DNA from: Ramlibacter sp.
GTDB lineage: Bacteria; Pseudomonadota; Gammaproteobacteria; Burkholderiales; Burkholderiaceae_C
Direction of reading: 5' to 3'
Assembly: GCA_030831585.1 (NCBI GenBank)
Contig: JAURKV010000087.1
Location: 1 to 48,707, forward strand
Length of the DNA: 48,707 nt
A program made the translations under genes and the position numbers. Below, one piece after another: positions 18,588 to 27,372 of this stretch (the stretch's first letter is position 1; every line of letters begins with the position of its first letter). The notes below the pieces were generated by a model, which worked only from the letters and a program-made list of their open reading frames with translations, did no database searches and was not told where the DNA came from.

Positions 18588-21500
18588 GCCGCCCCTCGCA
18601 GGCGCTTGAACAGGCGCCGGAAGAACGCCAGCACATCGTCCACATAGGTGAACACCACCGGAATCACCAGCAGGCTCAGCACGGTGGAGGTGATCAGGCC
18701 GCCGATCACCGCGATCGCCATCGGCGAACGAAAGCTCGGGTCTGCTGTGCCCCAGCCGATGGCAATCGGCAGCATGCCCGCGCCCATGGCGATGGTGGTC
18801 ATGATGATGGGCCGCGCCCGCTTGTGGCAAGCGTCCATCAGCGCGTCGAAGCGCGAGAGGCCCTGATCGCGGCGCGCAACGATGGCGTACTCGACCAGCA
18901 AGATGGAGTTCTTGGTCGCAATGCCCATGAGCATGATCAGCCCGATGAGGGAGGGCATCGAGAACGACTTTTGCGCCAACAGCAGGCCGACAAACGCGCC
19001 GCCCAGCGCCAGCGGCAGCGCCGCCAGAATGGTGACCGGGTGGAGGAAATCCTTGAACAGCAGCACCAGCACGATGTAGATGCACAGCACGCCGGTGAGC
19101 ATGGCCAGGCCGAAGCTGGCGAACAGCTCGCCCATCACCTCGGCGTCGCCCACCTCGACCACTTTCACGCCGGCGGGCAGCTGGCGGATGGCGGGCAGCT
19201 CCTGCACCCGTTCGGTGACCTCGCCCAGCGGCAGTCCGGAGAGCTCGACCTCGAAGGTGATGTTGCGCGAGCGGTCGTAGCGGTCGATGAGGGCCGGGCC
19301 GCCCGAGAGCTCGAGCGTCGTGACCTGCCCCAGCATCACCGGCCCGCGGCTGCCCGGCACCGTGAGGCGCTCGAGCACCGACAGGTCGCGTCGGGCTTCA
19401 TCTTCCAGTTTGACCACGATGGGCACCTGGCGCTGCGCGAGGTTCAGCTTGGGCAGCTGCGCGTCGTAGTCGCCCATGGTGGCAATGCGCAGCGTCTCGC
19501 TGATGGCGGCGCTGGTCACGCCCAGATCGGCGGCGCGGGTGAAGTCGGGCCGGGCCACGATCTCGGGCCGTATCAGGCTGGCGCTCGAAGCCACGCTGCC
19601 CAGGCCTGGGATGGTGCGCAGGTCGCGCTCTACGGCGCGAGCGGCGGTGGCCAGGGCCTGCGGGTCCTCGCCGGTGAGCACCAGAACATACTTTTCGCCT
19701 GAGCCGCCCAGGCCGACTTTGCTGCGAATGCCTGGCACGCCCTCGAGCGCCTGTCGGATGTTGTTCTCGATCGGCTGCTTGCGCGGACGACTGCCACGCT
19801 CGGCCAATTGGATGGTGAGCGTGGCTTTACGTACCTCGGCGGCGCCCGCCGAGGTGAAGGGGTCGCCGCCGGCGCTACCGCCGCCGATGGTGGTGTAGAC
19901 GCTCTTCACATGCGCCACGCCCATGAGGCGTTGGCGCGCAATCTCGGCCACCTCCTTGGTTTGCGTGAGGGTAGAGCCCGGCGGGAGCTCGAGGTAGACC
20001 TGGGTCTGGGAGTTGTCGTCCGGCGGGATGAAGCCGGTGGGTAAGAGCGGAATGAGCGCGATCGAGCCGATGAAGAAGAGGAACGAGAGCGCCATGGTGA
20101 CGACCCGGTGCTTCATGCACCAGCGCGCTGCTACTAGGTAGGCTCGCATCCAGCCGGGGTCGCTGCCACCGTGTACCACTGGCCGAAGCAGGTAGGCGGC
20201 CATCATCGGGGTGAGCACACGGGCCACCACCAGGGAGGCGAAGACCGCCAATGCCGCGGTCCAGCCGAACTGCTTGAAGAACTTGCCGGCGATGCCGCTC
20301 ATGAAGGCGGTGGGCAGAAAGACTGCGACCAGGGTGAAGGTGGTGGCGATGACCGCCAGGCCGATTTCGTCGGCCGCCTCCATCGCTGCTTGGTAAGGGC
20401 TCTTGCCCATACGCAGGTGACGCACGATGTTCTCGACCTCGACGATCGCGTCGTCGACCAGGATGCCCACCACCAATGAGAGCGCCAGCAGCGTGACGAC
20501 GTTGATCGAAAAACCCAGCAAGTACATGCCGATGAAGGCAGGGATAGCCGACATCGGCAGTGCCACCGCCGAAACAAAGGTGGCGCGGGCATCGCGCAGG
20601 AACAGCCAGACCACCAGCACCGCCAAGATGGCGCCCTCGTACAGCAGCTTGAGCGAACCGTCGTACTCCTCCTCCACCGGGGTGACGAAGTCGAAGGCCT
20701 GGGTCAGGGTCAGGTCCGGGTGGGCGACCTGAAGCGCCTCCAGTGCCCGGCGCACGCCCTGACCCACCTCCACCTCACTCTCGCCCCGGCTGCGGGCCAC
20801 TTCGAAGCCGACCACCGGTTTGCCGTCGAGCATGGCGGCGGCGCGCGGCTCGGCGAACGTATCCCGGACGGTGGCCACGTCCTGCAACTCGACACGGCGG
20901 TTGCCCGAAAGCGCAATCTCGATCCGGCCAATCTCCTGAGCGGAGCGCACGGTGGCCAGGGTGCGTACGGGTTGTTCGCCGCCGCCGAGGTCGGTGCGGC
21001 CGCCGGTGCTTTCGAGCTGCATCTGGCGCAGCGCCCGGGAGACCTCGGCCGCGGTCACGCCCAGGGCCTGCAGTCGCTGCGGGTCGAGCGCGACCTGCAC
21101 GATGCGGTTGACGCCACCGACCCGGGTGACCGCGCCCACGCCCTTGACCGCCAGCAGCTTGCGCGAGATCTCGTTGTCGACAAACCAAGACAGGGCCTCG
21201 TCGTCCATGCTGGGGGAGGCGATGGCGTAGGCCAGTACCGGCTGGCCGGCGAGGTTGAGCTTGCTGATGACCGGGTCGCGCAGGTCTGCGGGCAGGTCGG
21301 CGCGGATGCCGGCTACCGCGGAGCGCACATCGTCGACCGCCTCTTGCACCGGTTTTTCGAGGCGGAACTCGGCGATCAGGGTGGCGGTGCCGTCCTGGGC
21401 CTTGGTGGTGATGTGCTTGAGGCCCTGGATGGTGGCCAGGGCGTTCTCGATCTTGCGGGCGACGTCGGTTTCCATCTGCCCGGGCGAGGCGCCCGGCAGC

Positions 21501-21649
21501 ACGGCGGTCACGCTGACCGTGGGCAGGTCGATGTCGGGGAAGTTCTGCACCTTCATCGCCTTGAAGCCGAGAAGGCCGGCGAAAGTCAGGAGCACGAACA
21601 GCATCACGGCCGCAATCGGGTTGCGGATGGACCAGGCGGAGACGTTCAT
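18584..21649 (-). CDS. RND-family multidrug efflux inner-membrane transporter
   Basis: A 1021-residue RND permease of the AcrB/MdtB/MexB (HAE-1) class, which pumps drugs or other amphiphiles from periplasm or inner membrane using the proton gradient. Topology is typical: one helix, a large periplasmic domain, six helices, a second periplasmic domain and five more helices. The proton-relay residues are present, D399 and D400 in the LVDDAIVEVEN helix and K913 in GIATKNS. The start at 21649 places the usual NVSAWSIRNP membrane start at residue 2. It is the last gene of a minus-strand operon after the outer-membrane factor and the adaptor (19-base gap). Substrates cannot be told from sequence, and no local regulator gene is adjacent. 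Confidence 0.95.
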   Translation of the reverse strand: MNVSAWSIRNPIAAVMLFVLLTFAGLLGFKAMKVQNFPDIDLPTVSVTAVLPGASPGQMETDVARKIENALATIQGLKHITTKAQDGTATLIAEFRLEKPVQEAVDDVRSAVAGIRADLPADLRDPVISKLNLAGQPVLAYAIASPSMDDEALSWFVDNEISRKLLAVKGVGAVTRVGGVNRIVQVALDPQRLQALGVTAAEVSRALRQMQLESTGGRTDLGGGEQPVRTLATVRSAQEIGRIEIALSGNRRVELQDVATVRDTFAEPRAAAMLDGKPVVGFEVARSRGESEVEVGQGVRRALEALQVAHPDLTLTQAFDFVTPVEEEYDGSLKLLYEGAILAVLVVWLFLRDARATFVSAVALPMSAIPAFIGMYLLGFSINVVTLLALSLVVGILVDDAIVEVENIVRHLRMGKSPYQAAMEAADEIGLAVIATTFTLVAVFLPTAFMSGIAGKFFKQFGWTAALAVFASLVVARVLTPMMAAYLLRPVVHGGSDPGWMRAYLVAARWCMKHRVVTMALSFLFFIGSIALIPLLPTGFIPPDDNSQTQVYLELPPGSTLTQTKEVAEIARQRLMGVAHVKSVYTTIGGGSAGGDPFTSAGAAEVRKATLTIQLAERGSRPRKQPIENNIRQALEGVPGIRSKVGLGGSGEKYVLVLTGEDPQALATAARAVERDLRTIPGLGSVASSASLIRPEIVARPDFTRAADLGVTSAAISETLRIATMGDYDAQLPKLNLAQRQVPIVVKLEDEARRDLSVLERLTVPGSRGPVMLGQVTTLELSGGPALIDRYDRSRNITFEVELSGLPLGEVTERVQELPAIRQLPAGVKVVEVGDAEVMGELFASFGLAMLTGVLCIYIVLVLLFKDFLHPVTILAALPLALGGAFVGLLLAQKSFSMPSLIGLIMLMGIATKNSILLVEYAIVARRDQGLSRFDALMDACHKRARPIIMTTIAMGAGMLPIAIGWGTADPSFRSPMAIAVIGGLITSTVLSLLVIPVVFTYVDDVLAFFRRLFKRLRGAA

Positions 21650-21668
21650 CGCGAGAGGCTCCGGCGGG

Positions 21669-22961
21669 TCACTTGGACGCGGCCGACGGAGCGGCGCGCG
21701 GCGGGCTTGGCGGCGCGCTGGCGCGTGCGGCGGAGGCCGGAGCGGGGGTGGTGGCGCTCGCGGGCACGGGCACAGATGCCGAGGCTGCCGCCGGAGCCAC
21801 CCGAACCAGATCACCGTCGGAGAGGAAGCTGCCGCCCGAAGCAACGATACGGGCGCTGGCGTCGAGTCCGCTGGTGACCTCGACCCGGTCGCCGACCATG
21901 CGGCCCACCTGCACCTTGACGGCGGCGACCCGGTCGCCCTCGCCCAGGCGCATCACGTAGCTGAAGCCATCGCGCACCACCAGCGCGGTCTGTGGCACGG
22001 TGAGCGCGTTGCTGGCGCCCAGCTGGAACTCGCCGCGGGCGAACATGCCGGCCATGGCGCGCGCCGGCTGGCCCGGCGTCGCCACCGGGGTCACGTCGAC
22101 ATAGACCAGGCCGTTGCGGGTCTGCGGGTCGACCGTAGGGCCGATGGTGCGCACTCGGCCGCGCAGCTGCGTGCCGGAGGCGGCGATGACGGTGGCCTGC
22201 GTGCCTGGGCCGATCCGCCCCAGCTCGGCGCTGGTGACCTCGGCGCGCCACTCCAGCCGCCCCTGGCGGATCAGGCGGAACAGCTCGGTGCCATTGCCCA
22301 CCACTGCGCCGACGGTGGCGTTGCGCGCGGAGATGATGCCGTCGTCGGGCGCGAGCACCCGCGACTGGGACAGGCGCACCGCCTGGGACTCGTAGTTGGC
22401 CCGTGCCGCCTGGACCCGGGCTTGGGCCGTTTTTTCCGCGGTGAGGTACTGGTTGATTTGCGACGCTGACATCGCGCCCGAGGGCTGCAGCACCCGGGCC
22501 CGCTCGGCGTTGGCGGCGGCCTCTGCAGCAGCGGCCTCAGCCTCGGCCACCGAAGCGCGGGCTTGGGCTGCGGCTGCGTCCAGGCTCTCGGTGGCGAACA
22601 CCGCCAGGACCTGGCCCTTCTTGACCACATCCCCGACGCTGGCGCGCACTTCGACCAGGCGCTGCCCGCCGGCCTCGGAGCCAATGCTGGCCTCCTGCCA
22701 GGCCGCCAGGCTGCCGTTGGCCGCCAGTGCAATCGGCACGCTGCCACGCTGGGGCATGACCGCGCTCACGGTGAGCGCAGGCCGGGGGGCGGACGCGCCC
22801 GCTTTCTTGTCCTGGGCGGTGGCCAGGAAAGCGGCGGCCGTCGCAGCCAAGCCGGCGGCACCGAGCACCAGCAGACGACGGGCGCGGGGGCGTGAGAAGG
22901 CGTTGGAGCTGGCGTTGAAGAAGGACTCGGGTTTCATGGGCGGGTGCGGGAGATTCGGCAT
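21669..22961 (-). CDS. RND efflux periplasmic adaptor (membrane fusion protein)
   Basis: A membrane fusion protein of about 430 residues bridging the RND pump and the outer-membrane channel. An N-terminal hydrophobic segment ends near residue 45; then come the barrel-sandwich half-motif (SVGDVVKKGQVLAVF), an Ala/Glu-rich coiled-coil hairpin, the second lipoyl half (RVLAPDDGIIS) and beta-barrel and membrane-proximal domains. The last 35 residues are an Ala/Ser/Pro low-complexity tail. Three starts compete: ATG 22961 (chosen; GGAA six bases upstream), ATG 22937 just before the conserved basic/hydrophobic start, and a TTG at 23000 that overlaps the stop of the preceding gene. It is the middle gene of the efflux operon. 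Confidence 0.92.
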   Translation of the reverse strand: MPNLPHPPMKPESFFNASSNAFSRPRARRLLVLGAAGLAATAAAFLATAQDKKAGASAPRPALTVSAVMPQRGSVPIALAANGSLAAWQEASIGSEAGGQRLVEVRASVGDVVKKGQVLAVFATESLDAAAAQARASVAEAEAAAAEAAANAERARVLQPSGAMSASQINQYLTAEKTAQARVQAARANYESQAVRLSQSRVLAPDDGIISARNATVGAVVGNGTELFRLIRQGRLEWRAEVTSAELGRIGPGTQATVIAASGTQLRGRVRTIGPTVDPQTRNGLVYVDVTPVATPGQPARAMAGMFARGEFQLGASNALTVPQTALVVRDGFSYVMRLGEGDRVAAVKVQVGRMVGDRVEVTSGLDASARIVASGGSFLSDGDLVRVAPAAASASVPVPASATTPAPASAARASAPPSPPRAAPSAASK

Positions 22962-22996
22962 GTGGGGTTCCGGGCAGGCGACGCTCAAGCCTGAGG

Positions 22997-24520
22997 TCAA
23001 GGCTTGGACGGCGCCAAAGCAGAAGCAGGCGAGGGCGATGCAGCGGTTCTGGCCGGTGCTGCGGGTGCCGGCTCCCAGCCGCCACCAGCGGCGCGGTACA
23101 GGGCGATCCAGCCGTCCTGCATCTCACGTTGCAACTGCACCAGGGCGGTTTCGGCGGCCAGCAAGTTGCGGCGAGCGTCCTCCAGCTCGACCAAGCTGGC
23201 CAGGCCGTTGCGGTGTCGGGTCTCGGTGGCCTCAAAGGAGGCGCGGTAGCCCTCCGCGGCGGCGCGGGCATCCGCGCTGCGGCCGCGCGCGGCCTCCAGT
23301 GCCAGCAGGGCCTGCTCCACCTCCTGGACCGCACGGCGGGTCTGTGCCTGGTAGTGCGAGACCGCCTCCTCGTAGCGGGCCTGGGCCGCTTCGACATGGG
23401 CCACTCGCCGTCCGGCGTCGAAGATGGGCAGGGTGAGACTGAGTGGGCCCAGCGACCAGGTCTGGGCGTTGGTTTCACTGCCGGACATGCGCACGCCGCC
23501 AGCGGCGACGCTGCCGCCCAGGGTCAGTCGGGGGTAGCGGTCGGCCTGGGCCGCGCCGATGTCGGCGGCGGCGGCGGCCACTGAGCGTTCGGCCTGGAAC
23601 AGGTCCGGCCGCTGCGCCAGCACCTGGGCCGGTACGGACGACACCGCGAACAGGGGCGCGCTGGCCAGCGCGGTCATGGCTGCGACCGGGGCGACCGGCA
23701 CCGGCTCGGCCTGGCGCGCCAGGCGCGCGCGCAAGGCCTCGGGCGACTGCGACGTCATGGCCGCCAGGGCCTGCTGCTGGCTGTCGCACTGCGCCTGCTG
23801 CTGGCGCAGGCGGGCGGCGGCCTCGGCGGCGCTGGCGCGGGCCAGGGCGGCGGTGGCCGGCGCGGTAAAGCCGGCGGCTGCCGAGGCCTGCACCAACCGC
23901 GCCGTCTCGGTGCGGGAGGCCGCGTCTCGCACGGCCAGTGCGCGCTGGCTTTCACAGTTGCGCCAGCCCAGGTAGGCCGAGGCCGTCTCGGCGGCCACGC
24001 TGACCCGGGCCTCGTGCCAGCTGGCATCGGCCGCGGCCAGCCGGGCGTCGGCTGCTTCGCGACTGGCGCGGCCGGCGCCGAACAGGTCGATCTCCCAACT
24101 GGCTTGCAGGCCTGCCTGGGCCACTGTGCTGGCCGGCAGCAGGAGGTTGGTGTTGCTTCGGGTGGCCGAGACGCTGCCGTCTACCCGCGGCTGAATGGCG
24201 GCGCCCGCTGCCACCCGCGTGGCGCGGGCCTGGACCAGACGGCTGCGGGCAGAGGCCAGGCTGGGCGAGGCTTGCTGCGCCGCGTCGATCAGTTCAGACA
24301 GCAGTGGGTCGTTCCACTGTTTCCACCAGGCAGACAACTGGCCGACCTGGCCGCCATGGGGCATGGGCGGCAGCTCGGTTTGCCACCGTGCGGGCGGGCT
24401 GACTGCTGCAGGTGGGCCGGGCGGAGTGAACGAGGCGCAGCCTGAAAGAGCCGCGCCCAGTGCGGCGGACAGCGCTGCGTAGTGCGCGAGGGTGGCGGCG
24501 CCGGGGCGTCGAAGGGTCAT
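22997..24520 (-). CDS. NodT-family outer-membrane efflux lipoprotein
   Basis: A 507-residue TolC-like outer-membrane factor of the NodT/OprM lipoprotein type. A lipoprotein signal peptide ends with LSGC, so C28 would be lipidated. Two repeated outer-membrane-factor halves follow, with long Ala/Gln-rich helices (about 80-260 and 290-460) and the WEIDLFGAGR and LTLPIFDAGRR segments that mark each beta/alpha junction. It completes the tripartite pump with the adaptor and RND genes downstream. The ATG at 24520 is 23 bases from the end of glnE on the same strand, so read-through from glnE is possible but would be unusual; a promoter was not seen. Confidence 0.94.
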   Translation of the reverse strand: MTLRRPGAATLAHYAALSAALGAALSGCASFTPPGPPAAVSPPARWQTELPPMPHGGQVGQLSAWWKQWNDPLLSELIDAAQQASPSLASARSRLVQARATRVAAGAAIQPRVDGSVSATRSNTNLLLPASTVAQAGLQASWEIDLFGAGRASREAADARLAAADASWHEARVSVAAETASAYLGWRNCESQRALAVRDAASRTETARLVQASAAAGFTAPATAALARASAAEAAARLRQQQAQCDSQQQALAAMTSQSPEALRARLARQAEPVPVAPVAAMTALASAPLFAVSSVPAQVLAQRPDLFQAERSVAAAAADIGAAQADRYPRLTLGGSVAAGGVRMSGSETNAQTWSLGPLSLTLPIFDAGRRVAHVEAAQARYEEAVSHYQAQTRRAVQEVEQALLALEAARGRSADARAAAEGYRASFEATETRHRNGLASLVELEDARRNLLAAETALVQLQREMQDGWIALYRAAGGGWEPAPAAPARTAASPSPASALAPSKP

Positions 24521-24543
24521 GGGGTGCGGATTATTCGGGGGAA

Positions 24544-27372
24544 TCAGGCGATTGTGTGTGTGGCACTTCCGGCCTGCACATCGAAGACCGCTTGCCAGAG
24601 GGCCAGCACCGCCGCTTGGTCGGTAGCGAGCTGGGCCTGTGGCACTTGGGTGGGGCGTTCGTTGAGGCGCGCCTCGTGCTGGGCGCGGCGCAGGTTGCGA
24701 TAGGCGTCGGCGGCGGCCCGGCCCACGCCCACTGGCAGCAGCCCTTCGGCCTCGGCGCGCTGCAGGAGGGCAATGTTGCCGACGTTGGGCACGAGTTCCG
24801 GGTGACGCCTGGCCTGGGCCAGCACCAGGAATTGCACCGCAAACTCGGCGTCGACCATCCCGCCTGCGCTGTGCTTGACGTCGAACAGGCCCTCCGGCAC
24901 CGGCCGCGCCTGGGCCACCCGCTTGCGCATGCCGACGATCTCGGCCCGCAGCGCGTTCTCGTCGCGGTCAGCGGTGATCACTGCCTCCCTCACCGCGTCA
25001 AAGCGCGCCGCCAGCGCGGCCTCGCCCATGACGAAGCGGGCCCGTGTCATGGCCTGGTGCTCCCAGGTCCAGGCGGTGTTGCTGCCCCGGTTTTGCTGGT
25101 AGTCGGCATAGGCGCCGATGCGGGTCACCAGCAGGCCGGAGTTGCCATTGGGGCGCAGCGCGGTGTCGATCTCATAGAGCTCGCCCTCGCCGGTCTTGGT
25201 GGTGAGCCAGTTGATCAGTTTGCGGGCGAAGCCGGCGTAGACCTCGGGCGCGTTTTCGTCTTCGTCGTCGTAGACGAAGACGATGTCCAGGTCGCTGCCG
25301 TAGCCCAGCTCCTTGCCGCCGAGCTTGCCGTAGGCGATGACCGCGAAGCGGGGCACCTCGCGGTGCCGATGGCGCAGACGGGCCCAGCACCAGCGGGCGG
25401 TGATGCGCAGTACCGCGTCGGCCAGTGCGCTCAGGTCGTCGGCCACCTGTTCCACCGTGAGGCAGCCCTCGGTGTCCCGGGCCAGAGTGCGGAACACCTC
25501 GCCGTGGTGGGCGCGCCGCAGCAGGTCCAGGAGGGCCTCCTCGTCGTCCTGACCGGTGCGGGCCAGCGCGATCCGGCGCTGCTCGAGCTCTTGCTCGAAG
25601 ACCTCGGGGTCGAAGCGTTCCTCGAGCAGGCGTTCGCCGGCCAGCTCGTCAATGACGCCAGGGTGCTTGAGCAGGTAGCGCGCCGGCCACTTGGCGGCGC
25701 CCAGCACCCGCAGCAGGCGCTCGTGCACCGCGGGCCGCTCGACCAGCAAGGCCAGGTAGCTTTCGCGGCGCAGCAGCGGCTCGATCCAGTCAGCCATGCG
25801 CAGGGCCGCCTCTTCGGTGACCCGGCCTTCCAGCAGCCACTGGGCGGTACGCGCCACCAGACGGGCGAGCCGGGACCGCGCGTCGTCCCGCAGGGCCAGC
25901 ACCCGCGGGTGTTCGCGCCAGGCGGCGATCCGCAGGGCCAGTTGGGGGGGCAGTTGCCGGGCGATGGCATCGAGGTCGATGTCGGCGCCGGCGACGGCGC
26001 CATGGGCGCCCTCGCCACCAGGGGTCACCCGGCAGCCCTTGCAATCGTCCGAGGGGCCCAAAAGGGTGTCGAACTCCTGGGCCACCAGCTCACGGTGGGC
26101 ATCCAGGGCGCTGAGGAAGTCGCGGCAATGGTCAAAGCCCATGGTTCGGGCGATCCAGGCCAGGTCACAGCCGGCGCCGCCGCCCTCCGGCATGTTGGCG
26201 GCATCCGCGCACGGATCGTCGCTGCAGTCCGTGGGCAGAACATGGGTCTGCTGGTCGTCCAGGTACTGGATGCGGTGCTCGACCCGGCGCAGAAAGACAT
26301 AGGCCTGTGCCAGCGCCTGGGCCGTCTCCGCGGGCATCAGTCCGGCGGCGGCCAGGCGGGGCAGGGCGTCGAGGGTGGGGCGAGTCCGCAGCTCCGGGAA
26401 CTGCCCGCCGCGCACCACCTGCAGCAGTTGCACGATGAACTCGATTTCGCGAATTCCCCCGCGCGAGAGCTTGACGTCATTGGCTCGCTCGGGCCGACCG
26501 GCACTTCGCCGACTGGCATGCTCACGGATCTGCCGGTGCAGGCTGCGCAAGGACTCGAACACGCCGTAGTCCAGGTAGCGACGGAAGACGAATGGCAGCA
26601 CCACCCCGCGCAGGGCCCGCGCGCTGCCGTCCACCACCGCCGCGCGCGGTGCAACCACGCGGCTCTTGAGCCAGGCAAAGCGCTCCCACTCGCGCCCCTG
26701 CACCTGCAGGTAGTCCTCTAGCGCCCCCAGGGGCACCGCCGGCGGCCCGGAGTTGCCGTGGGGCCGCAGCGCCAGATCGATGCGAAACACAAAGCCGTGT
26801 TCGGTGACATCGGCCACCAAGGCGTGGATTCGCTTGACGCATCGGGCGAAGTATTCATGGTTGGAGATTCGCCCGCGGCCCGCTTCGTCCCCCGCGGTTT
26901 CGCCGTCTTCCTCGTACAGGTAGATCAGGTCGATGTCACTTGAGACATTGAGCTCGCGCGCGCCCAGCTTGCCCATGCCCACCACCCAGAGGCGGGCGCG
27001 GCCTCCGCCGGCAGCCACTGGCATGCCGTGTACGGCATCGAGCTGCCCGAAGGCCTCCTCGCAGGCGCGGTCCAGTGCGATCTCGGCCAGCGCGGTGACG
27101 GTTTGGGTGACATCGGCCAGCGGCGCTCCCTGCTCGCAGTCGAGGGTCGCCAGGCGCTCCAGCACCAGTTGTCGCAGCACGCGCAGCGCAGCGCCGGTGT
27201 CGTGGCCGCGGTTGCGCAGCCCTTCGTAGGTGGCCGCCATGCCGGCGCTCGTGGGCACACCCGCCGGCAGCAGACCCAGCTCCTGCGCGTAGCGCCGCCG
27301 CAGGCGCTGAACAAAGCGCGAGCGGCCTGCCAGCCCGGGGGTGATAATTCCTGCTACTTGCTGTGTTTCCAT
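24544..27372 (-). CDS. glnE: Bifunctional glutamine synthetase adenylyltransferase/adenylyl-removing enzyme
   Basis: A 942-residue GlnE, near the 946 residues of E. coli. It switches glutamine synthetase off and on by adding or removing AMP, guided by PII. Two nucleotidyltransferase domains are visible: the adenylyl-removing domain with GMGKLG (about 132) and SSDIDL, and the adenylyl-transferring domain with AYGKLGGKELG and GSDLDI (about 675-700). Each is followed by the expected helical region, and the GGIREIEFIVQ and GGMVDAEFAVQ motifs mark the repeat. The start at 27372 gives an N terminus (FVQRLRRRYA) usual for betaproteobacterial GlnE. This ATG shares CATG with the divergent ATG of the YhdP gene, so the genes have no space between them. 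Confidence 0.95.
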   Translation of the reverse strand: METQQVAGIITPGLAGRSRFVQRLRRRYAQELGLLPAGVPTSAGMAATYEGLRNRGHDTGAALRVLRQLVLERLATLDCEQGAPLADVTQTVTALAEIALDRACEEAFGQLDAVHGMPVAAGGGRARLWVVGMGKLGARELNVSSDIDLIYLYEEDGETAGDEAGRGRISNHEYFARCVKRIHALVADVTEHGFVFRIDLALRPHGNSGPPAVPLGALEDYLQVQGREWERFAWLKSRVVAPRAAVVDGSARALRGVVLPFVFRRYLDYGVFESLRSLHRQIREHASRRSAGRPERANDVKLSRGGIREIEFIVQLLQVVRGGQFPELRTRPTLDALPRLAAAGLMPAETAQALAQAYVFLRRVEHRIQYLDDQQTHVLPTDCSDDPCADAANMPEGGGAGCDLAWIARTMGFDHCRDFLSALDAHRELVAQEFDTLLGPSDDCKGCRVTPGGEGAHGAVAGADIDLDAIARQLPPQLALRIAAWREHPRVLALRDDARSRLARLVARTAQWLLEGRVTEEAALRMADWIEPLLRRESYLALLVERPAVHERLLRVLGAAKWPARYLLKHPGVIDELAGERLLEERFDPEVFEQELEQRRIALARTGQDDEEALLDLLRRAHHGEVFRTLARDTEGCLTVEQVADDLSALADAVLRITARWCWARLRHRHREVPRFAVIAYGKLGGKELGYGSDLDIVFVYDDEDENAPEVYAGFARKLINWLTTKTGEGELYEIDTALRPNGNSGLLVTRIGAYADYQQNRGSNTAWTWEHQAMTRARFVMGEAALAARFDAVREAVITADRDENALRAEIVGMRKRVAQARPVPEGLFDVKHSAGGMVDAEFAVQFLVLAQARRHPELVPNVGNIALLQRAEAEGLLPVGVGRAAADAYRNLRRAQHEARLNERPTQVPQAQLATDQAAVLALWQAVFDVQAGSATHTIA

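Noticed and set aside
24460-26721. A 753-codon plus-strand frame opposite glnE
   Set aside because: Complete overlap with conserved GlnE coding sequence and no family features in the antisense product.
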